Shown here in pieces: positions 44,474 to 53,835 of a stretch of 64,000 nucleotides of DNA; position 1 is the first letter of the stretch; each line of letters starts with the position of its first letter. The stretch covers positions 10,206 to 74,205 of the forward strand of contig NZ_KB890418.1 of the NCBI RefSeq assembly GCF_000373105.1, written 5' to 3'. Source of the stretch: Neolewinella persica DSM 23188. Lineage in GTDB: Bacteria > Bacteroidota > Bacteroidia > Chitinophagales > Saprospiraceae. The notes below the pieces were generated by a model that saw nothing but the letters and a program-made list of their open reading frames with translations, had not been told where the DNA came from and did not search any database. The translations under genes and the position numbers were made by a program.

Positions 44474-45887
44474 AGAAGTTTCGTTTCTCGACAGCGTTAA
44501 TCGGTATTTTGACGCTGCCGCACCACACACCGGCCTGGATGAAGGCCTCCTCAAGCAGATAAAAGTCTGTAACGGCGTATACCAAATTCACTTCCCCGTT
44601 AAAATTGACGGGAAGGTAATTGTACTTGAAGCTTACCGTGCGCAGCACAGTAATCACCGTAGCCCTACTAAGGGCGGTATCCGTTATTCTAACCATGTGA
44701 ATCAGGACGAAGTGGTGGCCTTAGCTACACTGATGTCCTACAAGTGTGCCATTGTTGACGTTCCTTTTGGCGGTGCCAAAGGTGGGGTGAAAATCAACCC
44801 CTGGGAATACAGCGAGGCCGACCTGGAGAAGATCACCCGGCGATACACCACCGAACTGATCCGGCACAAATTTATCGGTCCTGCCATTGACGTACCTGCT
44901 CCGGATTACGGAACGGGAAGCCGCGAGATGGCCTGGATTTATGATACCTACCGTGCTTTTTACCCCGATGACATCAATGCCGCTGGTTGTGTAACGGGCA
45001 AACCCGTAAACCAAAATGGTGTTCGTGGACGTACGGAAGCGACCGGGCGTGGTGTTTTTTACGGCATCAGGGAGGCTTGTAACCAGAAAGACCTGATGGA
45101 CCAGCTCGGAATGGAGGTGGGCATCGAAGGTAAGACCATGGTGATCCAGGGCCTCGGTAACGTGGGTTCCCATACTGCAACCATCAGCCAGGATGAAGGT
45201 GGTGTTAAGATCATCGGTGTTTCCGAGGTCGAAGGTGCTATCTACAATCCAGACGGCATCGATATTCACGCCCTGCTCCGCCACCGTGCGCATCATGGCA
45301 GTATCCTCAGCTACCCGGATGCGCGGATCTACGGTAAAGAGAAGCGTCGGGCGGTGATGGAATTTGAATGTGACATTCTGGTACCCGCCGCACTGGAAAA
45401 CCAGATCGATGCGGAAAACGCCCCTAACGTTCGGGCCAAGATCGTTGCTGAGGCGGCTAACGGACCCGTTACTGCAGATGGAGCTGCCATCCTGGCCGAG
45501 CGCGGCATCATCGTTATTCCAGATATCTACCTCAATGCCGGTGGTGTGACGGTTAGCTACTTCGAGTGGCTGAAGAACCTGAGCCACATGCGTTTCGGAC
45601 GCCTTGAGAAGCGTTTTGACGAACGTGCCTACGGACGGATCGTAGACCAAATCGAAGCGACTACCGGCAAATCGATCAGCGATCGCGATAAGCAGTTGAT
45701 CATCCGGGGAGCAGACGAGGTCGACCTGGTTCGTTCCGGATTGGAAGAAACTATGATCACTGGTTTCGAAGGCATTTACTCTATGTACAAAGATAACGCG
45801 GAGATCAAAGACCTGAGAACTGCTGCTTTCGCACTGGCAATCAGTAAGATATCCAGTGACTACATTGCCCTTGGAATTTGGCCATAA
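44460..45887 (+). CDS. gdhA: Glu/Leu/Phe/Val-type glutamate dehydrogenase
   Basis: 475 residues from ATG at 44460 (a second ATG at 44466 gives MPKEVSFLDS, equally plausible). Overlaps the end of ccmD. Catalytic lysine region VDVPFGGAKGGVKINP, substrate lysine in PTKGGIRYS, IDVPAPDYGTGSREMAWIYD, and the Rossmann motif VIQGLGNVGSHTA, with EAANGPVTADGA near the end. Interconverts glutamate and 2-oxoglutarate plus ammonium. The following lrp-type regulator may control it. Confidence 0.92.
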   Translation: MIMPKEVSFLDSVNRYFDAAAPHTGLDEGLLKQIKVCNGVYQIHFPVKIDGKVIVLEAYRAQHSNHRSPTKGGIRYSNHVNQDEVVALATLMSYKCAIVDVPFGGAKGGVKINPWEYSEADLEKITRRYTTELIRHKFIGPAIDVPAPDYGTGSREMAWIYDTYRAFYPDDINAAGCVTGKPVNQNGVRGRTEATGRGVFYGIREACNQKDLMDQLGMEVGIEGKTMVIQGLGNVGSHTATISQDEGGVKIIGVSEVEGAIYNPDGIDIHALLRHRAHHGSILSYPDARIYGKEKRRAVMEFECDILVPAALENQIDAENAPNVRAKIVAEAANGPVTADGAAILAERGIIVIPDIYLNAGGVTVSYFEWLKNLSHMRFGRLEKRFDERAYGRIVDQIEATTGKSISDRDKQLIIRGADEVDLVRSGLEETMITGFEGIYSMYKDNAEIKDLRTAAFALAISKISSDYIALGIWP

Positions 45888-45925
45888 CCGGACTTCAGGA
45901 AAATTTTATACTTTTTCAAGCGAAA

Positions 45926-45967
45926 TTTTGAAATAATTGTTGGTGCGGCTATCTTCGCCGCACCAAC
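45926..45967 (+). promoter_or_regulatory. Promoter with a perfect palindromic operator before the lrp-type gene
   Basis: TTTTG at 45926-45930 as -33, 19-bp spacing, and TATCTTCG at 45950-45957 as -7. GTTGGTGCGGC (45939-45949) and GCCGCACCAAC (45957-45967) form an 11-bp perfect inverted repeat whose 7-base centre is TATCTTC, the -7 box. A bound dimer would block the promoter. There is no T-run, so it is not a terminator. Confidence 0.75.
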
Positions 45968-45984
45968 ATTCCCTGACCCATCTT

Positions 45985-46467
45985 ATGTCCGATAAACTTG
46001 ATAAAATCGATCTGAATATCCTGAAAATCCTTCAGGACAATAGTAAGATCACCAACCTAGACCTTTCTAAACGAATTGGTCTTAGCCCCGCACCAACTCT
46101 GGAGCGCGTTAAAAAGCTGGAACAGAACGTGGTGATTAACAGCTACCACGCTCAGGTTAATCCGGAAGCTATTGGCCTTATGGTCAAAACTTTTGTATTA
46201 GTATCCCTCGACTGGCGTAAGAACCAGGCCCGTGAAAGTTTTCTTTCCCAGGTAGAAGGGATTGATGAAATCACTGAGTGCTACATCATTACTGGCGAAG
46301 CTGATTTTTTGATCAAAATTGTTTGTAAGGATATTCCTACCTACGAACGGTTACTGTTCAAGACCTTACAGCAGATTGATGAGATCGAGCGACTGAAGAC
46401 TCTAATGACGCTTTCGACAGTGAAAGACTCGAAAGTGTTGCCCTTCGACTACGAAGGCGGAGAGTAG
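45985..46467 (+). CDS. Lrp/AsnC-family transcriptional regulator
   Basis: 160 residues from MSDKLDKIDLNILKILQDN; the frame upstream runs through the operator. N-terminal winged HTH (TNLDLSKRIGLSPAPTLERV), then a RAM effector domain (EITECYIITGEADFLIKIVC). Such proteins respond to amino acids and often regulate themselves and adjacent amino-acid genes. Location directly after gdhA and the palindrome on its own -7 box support autoregulation with possible control of gdhA; the ligand is unknown. Confidence 0.9.
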   Translation: MSDKLDKIDLNILKILQDNSKITNLDLSKRIGLSPAPTLERVKKLEQNVVINSYHAQVNPEAIGLMVKTFVLVSLDWRKNQARESFLSQVEGIDEITECYIITGEADFLIKIVCKDIPTYERLLFKTLQQIDEIERLKTLMTLSTVKDSKVLPFDYEGGE

Positions 46468-46495
46468 TCTCTTCTATTTGAATTTGGGTAATGTA

Positions 46496-46529
46496 TACCG
46501 CCAGCGTTATTAAACGCCTGGGGGTATTT
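46496..46529 (+). terminator. Weak terminator after the lrp-type gene
   Basis: Stem TACCGCCAGCGTT / AACGCCTGGGGGTA with one mismatch and a bulge, followed by TTTC. The rest of the 301-bp gap before the di-heme protein gene (to 46768) shows no gene. Confidence 0.5.
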
Positions 46530-46768
46530 CTGTTGGACCTATCCGTAAGTTTAATCAACCGTTTTTCAGGTATCTACTCACAGGAAGGCGATAATAATCA
46601 GCAGGGGTTTATACCTGTTTGTTAAGGTTTTTGTACGGTATTTCTCCCGGTACTTTGGTGGTCACTTGTTTCAGCACTAGATTTAGGTTATTATTAAGTC
46701 TAAGAGATTTTGAGATTTACTGCCTAAGGTCCTCATTTAGAGAATCACCCAATCCATACACACCCAAG

Positions 46769-48613
46769 ATGAAGAAGATTTACGCTTGTGCCCTGCTTAT
46801 GGGCCTGATAGTGGTATGCTGTGCTCCTTATAAGGATTTAATCCCTGATGACACCGTATACTATCCCGCTGATGGAAGTAAAGCTCCAATGCGGGAGTCC
46901 TTTGAACAGGGGCTCAACAATGATGAACGTGGTCAATTTTGGTTTACCCCCCAGGGGGCCCACGTGCTCCCTTATGATTGGTTCACCTGGTTGGAACAGC
47001 CAGACAATGAGAAGTTCTTTCGGAGCAATGATTATATGGGGATGCTCGGCTACCTGCCGATGGATTCTTCCAGGATGAATCCCTCCGGGCTACCGGTCGG
47101 TTTTGCTATGTCTCGGGCGGGCTCTCAGAAAGAAGCTTTTGTCGGGTTTACCTGTGCTGCCTGTCACACCAATGAACTAGAGTATCAGGGTAAAAAATTC
47201 CTGGTCGACGGGGCACCAACCCTGGCCAATTTCGTAGGCTTTTTTGATAACCTGGTATTGACATTGAACAGGACCTACGACGATCCGGAAAAATTCGGCC
47301 GCTTCGCCAAAAGAGTGCTCGGAGATGACTATCAAGATACGGAAGCCCAGAAGGCACTCCGGGAACGTCTCCAGAAGTGGATGATTGGCGCTACGGAGCG
47401 GCAGGGCGTTAACGCTACTTCTCCTCACCTCCCCAAAGACTTTACCAGCTACGGCCGCCTGGATGCTTTTACGAATATTGAGAATGCGGGTACCGCATTT
47501 GCCCTCAACTTGTTGAGTAACCGTAATGCTACCAATGCTCCGGTGTCCTACCCCTTTTTGTGGGGTACGCACCAGTCTGATCGGGTTCAATGGAACGGGA
47601 GTGCACCGAATATCCCCCGGGCAGTAGGCCCTATGGTTCGAAATATTGGCCAGGTTGTAGGGGTGTTCGGAGGGCTTGAAATGGAAAAAGCTCCGCTTTG
47701 GAAAAGGCTGCTGGGGCATAGAAAGATCCAGTATTCCTCCACCATTGACTTCGAGAGTCTGGGCCAACTGGAAGGCTTGGTGAGAAATATTCAAGCACCG
47801 CGATGGAACGACCCTGCGTCTAACCTCCCGGAACTTGATACGGACAAGATCTCTGCGGGAAGAATACTGTTTGCGAACAACTGCCAAAGCTGCCACCAAA
47901 CTATGACCCCGGAGCAGTGGGATGAGCCTTATAATGCCGTTCTTACACCCGTAAAGGAAGTGGGGACTGACCCCATGACTTCCTGGACGGCAGAACATCA
48001 TATGGCGAGTACTGGAATTCTTAAGGGGACGAAAGGAAAAGTCCTGGTTGGCAAACGCTTTCCGGACAGCACCCAGTCCATAAGTATTTCCGTCAACGGC
48101 GTAGCCGGTCTGGTGCTGAAGCACCCGGGAAAGGTGGTTAGTGGCATAGCAAATACTAACCGGGTTAAGCCCCGACAAGCATTCAACCAAAATCTCGATA
48201 ACCGGGACGCCATCGCCGAGAACCGTGCCGATGAGCATGACTTAATGGGAAATATAGATCATGATCACGACGATAGTACGCCAACGATCCGGAACCTGGA
48301 CGGTCTTTACTACAAAGCCCGCCCTCTGAACGGCATCTGGGCTACAGCTCCTTACCTGCACAACGGCTCAATACCCAACCTGTGGGCGCTGCTGACGGAC
48401 CCGCCAAATCGTCCCACCGCTTTTTGGGTGGGCAGTACCGAATTTGACCCTACGCGCGTTGGCTTTGTCGACAATAAGGGAAAGAATGAATTCAAAGTAC
48501 GGGACAACTCCGGCAACATTATCGAAGGCAACTCCAACCTTGGGCACAATTACGGTACCCATTTGACGGATGAGGAGAAGTGGGCCCTGATTGAGTTCAT
48601 GAAATCAATGTAA
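46769..48613 (+). CDS. Di-heme cytochrome c peroxidase-like lipoprotein (RoxA-like)
   Basis: 614 residues from MKKIYACALLMGLIVVCCAP, a lipoprotein signal; the frame extends 50 codons upstream but without features. Two c-type haem-binding motifs: CAACH (129-133) and CQSCH (372-376). Between them and after are conserved segments WGTHQSDRVQWNGSAPNIPR and YKARPLNGIWATAPYLHNGS, the latter matching MauG/CcP and rubber-oxygenase (RoxA)-type proteins. Probably an envelope-anchored peroxidase or oxygenase. Its stop is 11 bp before the catalase-like gene, so the pair forms an operon. Confidence 0.82.
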   Translation: MKKIYACALLMGLIVVCCAPYKDLIPDDTVYYPADGSKAPMRESFEQGLNNDERGQFWFTPQGAHVLPYDWFTWLEQPDNEKFFRSNDYMGMLGYLPMDSSRMNPSGLPVGFAMSRAGSQKEAFVGFTCAACHTNELEYQGKKFLVDGAPTLANFVGFFDNLVLTLNRTYDDPEKFGRFAKRVLGDDYQDTEAQKALRERLQKWMIGATERQGVNATSPHLPKDFTSYGRLDAFTNIENAGTAFALNLLSNRNATNAPVSYPFLWGTHQSDRVQWNGSAPNIPRAVGPMVRNIGQVVGVFGGLEMEKAPLWKRLLGHRKIQYSSTIDFESLGQLEGLVRNIQAPRWNDPASNLPELDTDKISAGRILFANNCQSCHQTMTPEQWDEPYNAVLTPVKEVGTDPMTSWTAEHHMASTGILKGTKGKVLVGKRFPDSTQSISISVNGVAGLVLKHPGKVVSGIANTNRVKPRQAFNQNLDNRDAIAENRADEHDLMGNIDHDHDDSTPTIRNLDGLYYKARPLNGIWATAPYLHNGSIPNLWALLTDPPNRPTAFWVGSTEFDPTRVGFVDNKGKNEFKVRDNSGNIIEGNSNLGHNYGTHLTDEEKWALIEFMKSM

Positions 48614-48624
48614 ACAAACGAATC

Positions 48625-49713
48625 ATGAAACACTTTTGCTTATTCCTGATTCTTGCCTTCGGGATTACAGCTTGTTCAACACCGCGAAATGCGAAGTTGG
48701 CCACGGAATACCCTTCAAAAAGTGAAGAGAAGGCCACCGCAAAGGTCATCGGTCTGCTAAAGGAATTGCTGGAGAAGGATTACCCTGCCCCTGCCCGGAT
48801 GGAAAGGGACGCACACCCCCTGCAGCACGGTCTGGTAAAAGCGGAATTCATCATCGAGCCAGACCTTCCCGAGAATCTGAAAGTTGGCATCTTCAGAGAA
48901 GCGAAGACCTACGAATCCTGGATCCGTTACTCCAATCTTTCACCTGGGAAACCCGATATAAAGAAAGATTCACGGGGGATGGCCATCAAGGTGATGGGCG
49001 TCAAAGGAAAGAAAATTCTCCCTGATTTGATCGACGCGCCGACACAGGACTTCGTCTTTATGAGTACCCAGATATTTGTGACGAAGGATGTCCGGGGATT
49101 TGGAAATCTCCTCGGGTCCATAAACCGTGGGAAATTGAACGCCGGGCTGCATTTCCTGACGCACCCCCGGTTGGTTTCCCTGTTTCTGAAAGTCCAGATC
49201 CAGCTTCCTAATTTGACGGGAATAGAGTGGGGGAGTACAACGCCCTATCTTCTGGGAGATGGAACGGCAGTAAAGTATGCCGTAAAACCGCGTACGCCCA
49301 CTACCGAGACTATTCCGGGGAAGAAAGACAATGTTTCGGATAGCTACCTAAGGGAACGACTGGCGGCAAATTTGGCGAACGACGATATATATCTGGACTT
49401 TTACGTTCAGGTTCAGAAGGACGCCCGAAAAATGCCAATCGAAGACCCCCGAAAACTTTGGGCGCAAGATGAGTCTCCCTTCATCAAGGTGGCCACAATT
49501 AAGGTTTTAAAGCAGATTTTTGATACGCCTGCTCAACAGCTCTACGGCGATAATCTCTCCTTCTCACCCTGGCACGCGCTGCCGGTACATCGCCCGTTAG
49601 GAGGAATCAACCGTGGTCGTCGGGCTATTTATGATACAATGTCGAAGTTCCGGCATGACCGGAATGAGGAAAAAATGTCTGAACCGGGAAGCTGGGCAGA
49701 CTTCAAAGAGTAG
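48625..49713 (+). CDS. Catalase-like haem lipoprotein
   Basis: 362 residues. The lipoprotein signal ends ILAFGITACS (Cys17). Catalase core features: distal His64 in ERDAHPLQHG, FREAKTYESWIRYSN, and SRGMAIKVMGVKGK. Proximal tyrosine Tyr336 in AIYDTMSKFRHDRN matches the R-x-x-x-Y-x-x-x-x-x-x-R pattern of catalases. About 360 residues is shorter than classical catalases (about 480+). Related small catalases often lie beside di-heme peroxidases, fatty-acid oxygenases or lipases. Function is likely turnover of lipid or other organic peroxides at the envelope; this is inference. Confidence 0.8.
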   Translation: MKHFCLFLILAFGITACSTPRNAKLATEYPSKSEEKATAKVIGLLKELLEKDYPAPARMERDAHPLQHGLVKAEFIIEPDLPENLKVGIFREAKTYESWIRYSNLSPGKPDIKKDSRGMAIKVMGVKGKKILPDLIDAPTQDFVFMSTQIFVTKDVRGFGNLLGSINRGKLNAGLHFLTHPRLVSLFLKVQIQLPNLTGIEWGSTTPYLLGDGTAVKYAVKPRTPTTETIPGKKDNVSDSYLRERLAANLANDDIYLDFYVQVQKDARKMPIEDPRKLWAQDESPFIKVATIKVLKQIFDTPAQQLYGDNLSFSPWHALPVHRPLGGINRGRRAIYDTMSKFRHDRNEEKMSEPGSWADFKE

Positions 49714-49763
49714 TTTATTTTATCCAGAATTATTTTTAAGAGAGACAACAGCTTTATTTTTTT

Positions 49764-49857
49764 GGCGACGGTGCGCAGGTGCAAATACGAGGATAAAGGA
49801 GCAGGTTATACTTCTTATCCACCGGATTACCGGGTATTTGTACCTGCGGCCGTTCTT
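49764..49857. repeat. Inverted pair of NotI-core dispersed elements, copies 15 and 16
   Basis: Copy 15 (GGCGACGGTGCGCAGGTGCA, 49764-49783) and copy 16 (TGTACCTGCGGCCGTTCTT, 49839-49857) face each other; CGCAGGTGCAAATAC and GTATTTGTACCTGCG are inverted repeats at 14 of 15 positions. Between them is about 55 bp, no gene. It sits between the catalase-like and DUF1080 genes (convergent). Confidence 0.75.
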
Positions 49858-49909
49858 ATTTAAGCCGATTACTCTTTGGTCGTTAACGTTTTGATGATTA
49901 CACCATGAC

Positions 49910-50515
49910 CTATAAAGCCCGCAATTTAAGGTTCCGCCACCGCACGCGGATCCCCCCTCCATCGTGTATTTGCAGTGCAATTGCCCCTTTTCCTTGCCCG
50001 ATCTTTTCGTCCGTAAGGTCAATCATTTCTGTACCGTTCAACCAGGTGGTTACCCGCGAACCAACCACCTTTATCTTCATTTTATTCCATTCTCCCATTT
50101 TCAGTGCTTTGTCCTTTTCCGGATCAGGTTTAATTAACCATCCACGTCCGTAGGATTCATAGATGCCGCCAGTGTTATTACCCGGAGGTGCCACCTCGGC
50201 CTGCCAGCCGGTGATCTTGGTACCTTCCAATGTAGAGCGGAAGAAAACCCCACTATTGCCGTTGGCCTCCTGTAGGAATTCGAGCGTCAGCTCGAAATCG
50301 TCGTAAAATTTTTCGGTAGACAGGTAGCCGTATTGAGCCGAAGGGCCACTCTCGCAGACGATCTCTCCATTTTCGGCAAACCACTTCTCTTCGCCATGGT
50401 TGACCCAGCCGTCCAGGTTATTACCATTGAACAGGCTTGTCTGTGAGGTGGCACAGCTCGTGAACAGGCAGGCGAATAAGCAGGTGAACAGTAGTAGATT
50501 GGTAACTCTCAGCAT
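49910..50515 (-). CDS. DUF1080 (3-keto-disaccharide hydrolase-like) lipoprotein
   Basis: 201 residues from MLRVTNLLLFTCLFACLFTS, a lipoprotein signal with lipobox TSC; the longer frame runs through the cruciform repeat. DUF1080 concanavalin-like fold: SLFNGNNLDGWVNHGEEKWF, YDDFELTLEFLQEANGNSGV, GWQAEVAPPGNNTGGIYE and the C-terminal GGGIRVRWRNLKLRAL. Members are glycan-active (some hydrolyse 3-keto-glycosides) and are common in Bacteroidota. Probably outer-membrane anchored. Single gene. Confidence 0.88.
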   Translation of the reverse strand: MLRVTNLLLFTCLFACLFTSCATSQTSLFNGNNLDGWVNHGEEKWFAENGEIVCESGPSAQYGYLSTEKFYDDFELTLEFLQEANGNSGVFFRSTLEGTKITGWQAEVAPPGNNTGGIYESYGRGWLIKPDPEKDKALKMGEWNKMKIKVVGSRVTTWLNGTEMIDLTDEKIGQGKGAIALQIHDGGGIRVRWRNLKLRAL

Positions 50516-50603
50516 GATCGAATGATTGATTTGCTGACAATGTAGCGGAAAATTTTCGGAGAGGTTAGTCTTGCGTGCATTGTAAATAGCGCTTCGGATT
50601 TTG

Positions 50604-50657
50604 TTTCCCGGCACTTGTGCCGGTCCTTTGCTATCAACCGGCACGAGTGCCGGGGAA
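50604..50657. repeat. Cruciform-forming dispersed repeat, copy B
   Basis: Arms TTTCCCGGCACTTGTGCCGG and CCGGCACGAGTGCCGGGGAA pair at 18 of 20 positions around a 14-nt loop. Nearly identical arms to copy A at 25373-25426; the loop differs. Upstream of the DUF1080 gene. Confidence 0.85.
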
Positions 50658-50997
50658 CAAAGCACACAAAGCCAAGAGAACCGGAAATACGAATCCAACG
50701 CAACAAGGCAAATGGTTGCCAATGTGTTGCGAAGGGCTGGAAGTATTTCTTTCCAAATATTACAAGGGGTTGTCTCGCCGGAGATGTACGGGCTGGTAAT
50801 AACGGTGTTCCGCCCTTACCTAGCTCTTTAAATCTCCCCATAGCACCTGCGACCGCGCCCGAAATAAAGTGAATTATTGAATGAGAGAACCGCTACCGAA
50901 AGTTCCGTCCGTAGCCCAGCAGGCTCCCACCCTGGCGAATAATCGCAGCGCAGTAAGCAGCAACTGCCGGTAGCCATTCACCCATTCTATTACTTAC
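50658..50997. other. Non-coding remainder of the DUF1080-carB gap
   Basis: Contains copy 17 of the dispersed element (50842-50860) and no supported gene. The whole gap is 482 bp and both flanking genes point left, so it also holds the DUF1080 promoter; a TACATTGT on the minus strand near 50550 is a weak candidate. Confidence 0.55.
50842..50860 (-). repeat. NotI-core dispersed element, copy 17
   Basis: AGCACCTGCGACCGCGCCC, 17 of 19 to the core, reverse orientation, followed by GAAATAAAG. Confidence 0.78.
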
Positions 50998-53835
50998 TTA
51001 CCGCGTCAGGTACATGCTCCGGTTTCGGTCCAACTCCCGGAAGAAGGGGTCGGTCATGTCCTTAACGAAGCGGATGGACTCGCCAGTCGACTTCATTTCC
51101 GGGCCGAGTTGCTTGTCTACGTTCGGGAACTTATTGAAGCTGAACACCGGGACCTTAATGGCAAAACCACTTGGTTGCGGGTTGATCACGAAGTCTTTGA
51201 GCTTATGGGTGCCCAACATAACCTTGGTGGCAATATTGAGGTAAGGAACCTTGTAGGCCTTGGCGATGAACGGAGTAGTCCGGGAAGCACGTGGGTTTGC
51301 CTCGATCACGTAGACCGTCTCAACCCCCGTGTCTTTCTCGGTTTTGATGGCAAACTGAACGTTAATCAGACCTTTGGTTTTAAGCGCAAAAGCGAGCTTC
51401 TCTGTGTATTCCCGCATTTTGTTTACGGCTTCGACACTCAGGGAGTAGGTCGGCAATACGGCGGAAGAGTCTCCGGAGTGGATACCGGCGGGCTCAATGT
51501 GTTCCATGATGCCCATGATGTGTACCTCGTCACCGTCACAGATGGCGTCTACTTCTGCTTCCTTTGCACGGTCGAGGAAATGGTCTACGAGGACGACCAT
51601 TTTTGGATCCTTCTTGAAGATGGAAAGCACGTGGCGTTCCAGTTCGTCGTCGTTGATGACGATCCGCATGTCTTGCCCACCCAACACGTAGCTGGGGCGT
51701 ACAAGCACAGGATAACCAACGCGGTGGGCTACGTCGAGCGCTTCATCGGCGTTTTTAGCCGTGCCGAAGTTGGGGTAGGGGATGTCCAACTCCTTGAGCA
51801 GGTTGGAGAACCGGCCCCGATCTTCAGCGAGGTCAAGGCTCTCGTAACTGGAGCCAAATACCTTGATGCCACGGTTGTGGAATTCCTCCGCCAGTTTGAG
51901 GGCGGTTTGCCCACCAAGCTGAACGATGATGCCCTCGGGTTGTTCCAGTTCGATGATTTCCCGGATGTGCTCCCAGTAGACGGGCTCGAAGTAGAGTTTG
52001 TCGGCCTGGTCGAAATCTGTGGAAACCGTCTCCGGGTTACAGTTGACCATAATGGCTTCGTAACCCGCTTCCTGCACCGCCCGAAGGCCGTGAACACAAC
52101 AGTAGTCAAACTCAATACCCTGACCGATGCGGTTCGGACCTGAGCCGAGGACCAACACCTTCGGTTTGTCTGAGACAATACTTTCGTTTTCACTGTCGAA
52201 AGTAGAATAGAAGTAGGGGGTTTTTGCTTCAAACTCTGCTGCACAAGTATCTACCATCTTGTAGGTCCGGCGGATGCCAAGTTCGTACCGGCGCTTGGTA
52301 ACTGCTTCTTCATCAACCCTTAGCAGATAGGCGATTTGGGCATCGGAGTAGCCGAGTTCTTTGAGTTCCCGGAAAAAGTCTGCGGGGATGTCTTCGGGTA
52401 CGTTGTATCGTTGGACTTGCAGGTCTAGGTCGACCAGACGTTTGATCTGATTGATGAACCAAGGATCAATCTTGGTAAGTTTCTGAATTGTTTTACGCGG
52501 AACACCCAGGCGCAAGGCATCCTTGAGTCGGAAGATCCGGTCGTCAGAGACGTTTTCCAAACGGTGCAGGATATCGTCAGTTTTAATCCATTCCTTCTTG
52601 TCGGAACCCAGTCCAGCGCGGCCATTTTCGAGGCTTTGACAGGCTTTTTGGAGTGCCTCCAGGAAGTTACGGCCAATGCCCATTACTTCACCTACAGATT
52701 TCATCTGTAGTCCCAATCGGTGGTCTGCGCCGGGGAACTTATCGAAGTTCCAACGGGGCATTTTTACGATCACGTAGTCCAGGGTGGGTTCGAAGAAAGC
52801 CGAGGTTGTTTGGGTGATCTGATTTTTCAACTCATCGAGTTGGTAGCCCAGTGCAAGCTTTGCGGCAATCTTTGCGATGGGGTAACCGGTAGCTTTTGAG
52901 GCAAGGGCGGAAGAACGACTTACCCGAGGGTTGATCTCGATGACAATGAGTTCTTCCGTTTCCGGGTTTTGGCTGAATTGGATGTTACAACCACCGGCAA
53001 AATTACCCATGCCGCGCATGGCAATGATGGCCTGGTTGCGCATGTCCTGATAAGCCTTATCTGAAAGGGTCATCGCGGGGGCTACCGTTATGGAATCGCC
53101 GGTATGAATGCCCATCGGGTCAAAGTTCTCAACGGCACAGATAATGACGACGTTGTTGGCGGAGTCACGCAGTAGTTCAAGTTCGAACTCTTTCCATCCC
53201 AGGACGGCCTTGTCAATCAGTACTTCGTGGGTGGGGCTGGCATCGAGTCCACGGCGAAGCATTTCGGCGAAGTCTTCTTCCTTAAAGCAAAAACCACCAC
53301 CGAAACCGCCGAGCGTATAGCTTGGGCGAATAACGAGGGGAAATCCGATTTCCTGAGCAGCTTCCATTCCTTCCAGGAAGGAATTGGCGATCATGGCGGG
53401 AGCACACTTGAGACCGAGTTTCTCCATATGGAGTCGGAAAAGTTCCCGGTTTTCAGCCAGGTCGATGGCTTCGAGGTCGACGCCGATCAGGCGCGTGTTG
53501 TATTTTTCCCAAAGTCCGATCTCACCACACTCGATGGCCAGGTTTAACGCGGTCTGACCTCCCATAGTAGGAAGTACGGCATCTATTTGTGGTTGTTCCC
53601 TCAAGACCTGTTCAACGTATTCCGGCGTAAGAGGAAGCAGGTACACGTTGTCGGCCGTAGAAGGATCGGTCATGATCGTGGCCGGGTTCGGGTTAAGTAT
53701 GGTAACCTCAATGCCCTCTTCCCTCAAGCTGTGGCTTGCCTGAGTTCCCGAATAATCGAATTCACAAGCCTGACCAATAATAATGGGACCGGAACCTATG
53801 ATGAGTACTGATTTTATGCTGGTATCCTTTGGCAT
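50998..53835 (-). CDS. carB: Carbamoyl-phosphate synthase large subunit
   Basis: 945 residues from MPKDTSIKSVLIIGSGPIII; ten upstream codons include the promoter region. Two ATP-grasp halves: GSGPIIIGQACEFDYSG in the first and GSGPNRIGQGIEFDYCC in the second, each followed by VLPTMGGQTALNLA or IIVQLGGQTALKLA. Makes carbamoyl phosphate for pyrimidines and arginine with CarA (not in window). It ends at FFRELDRNRSMYLTR and lacks the C-terminal MGS-like allosteric domain of about 130 residues of E. coli-type CarB. Box TATCTTTG at 53863-53870 (minus) is a likely promoter. Confidence 0.95.
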   Translation of the reverse strand: MPKDTSIKSVLIIGSGPIIIGQACEFDYSGTQASHSLREEGIEVTILNPNPATIMTDPSTADNVYLLPLTPEYVEQVLREQPQIDAVLPTMGGQTALNLAIECGEIGLWEKYNTRLIGVDLEAIDLAENRELFRLHMEKLGLKCAPAMIANSFLEGMEAAQEIGFPLVIRPSYTLGGFGGGFCFKEEDFAEMLRRGLDASPTHEVLIDKAVLGWKEFELELLRDSANNVVIICAVENFDPMGIHTGDSITVAPAMTLSDKAYQDMRNQAIIAMRGMGNFAGGCNIQFSQNPETEELIVIEINPRVSRSSALASKATGYPIAKIAAKLALGYQLDELKNQITQTTSAFFEPTLDYVIVKMPRWNFDKFPGADHRLGLQMKSVGEVMGIGRNFLEALQKACQSLENGRAGLGSDKKEWIKTDDILHRLENVSDDRIFRLKDALRLGVPRKTIQKLTKIDPWFINQIKRLVDLDLQVQRYNVPEDIPADFFRELKELGYSDAQIAYLLRVDEEAVTKRRYELGIRRTYKMVDTCAAEFEAKTPYFYSTFDSENESIVSDKPKVLVLGSGPNRIGQGIEFDYCCVHGLRAVQEAGYEAIMVNCNPETVSTDFDQADKLYFEPVYWEHIREIIELEQPEGIIVQLGGQTALKLAEEFHNRGIKVFGSSYESLDLAEDRGRFSNLLKELDIPYPNFGTAKNADEALDVAHRVGYPVLVRPSYVLGGQDMRIVINDDELERHVLSIFKKDPKMVVLVDHFLDRAKEAEVDAICDGDEVHIMGIMEHIEPAGIHSGDSSAVLPTYSLSVEAVNKMREYTEKLAFALKTKGLINVQFAIKTEKDTGVETVYVIEANPRASRTTPFIAKAYKVPYLNIATKVMLGTHKLKDFVINPQPSGFAIKVPVFSFNKFPNVDKQLGPEMKSTGESIRFVKDMTDPFFRELDRNRSMYLTR

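Noticed and set aside
47177-48238. 353-codon open frame antisense to the di-heme protein gene
   Set aside because: Antisense of a gene with two verified haem motifs; no independent support.
51109-52143. 344-codon open frame antisense to carB
   Set aside because: Shadow of the carB reading frame on the opposite strand; no start context or family similarity.
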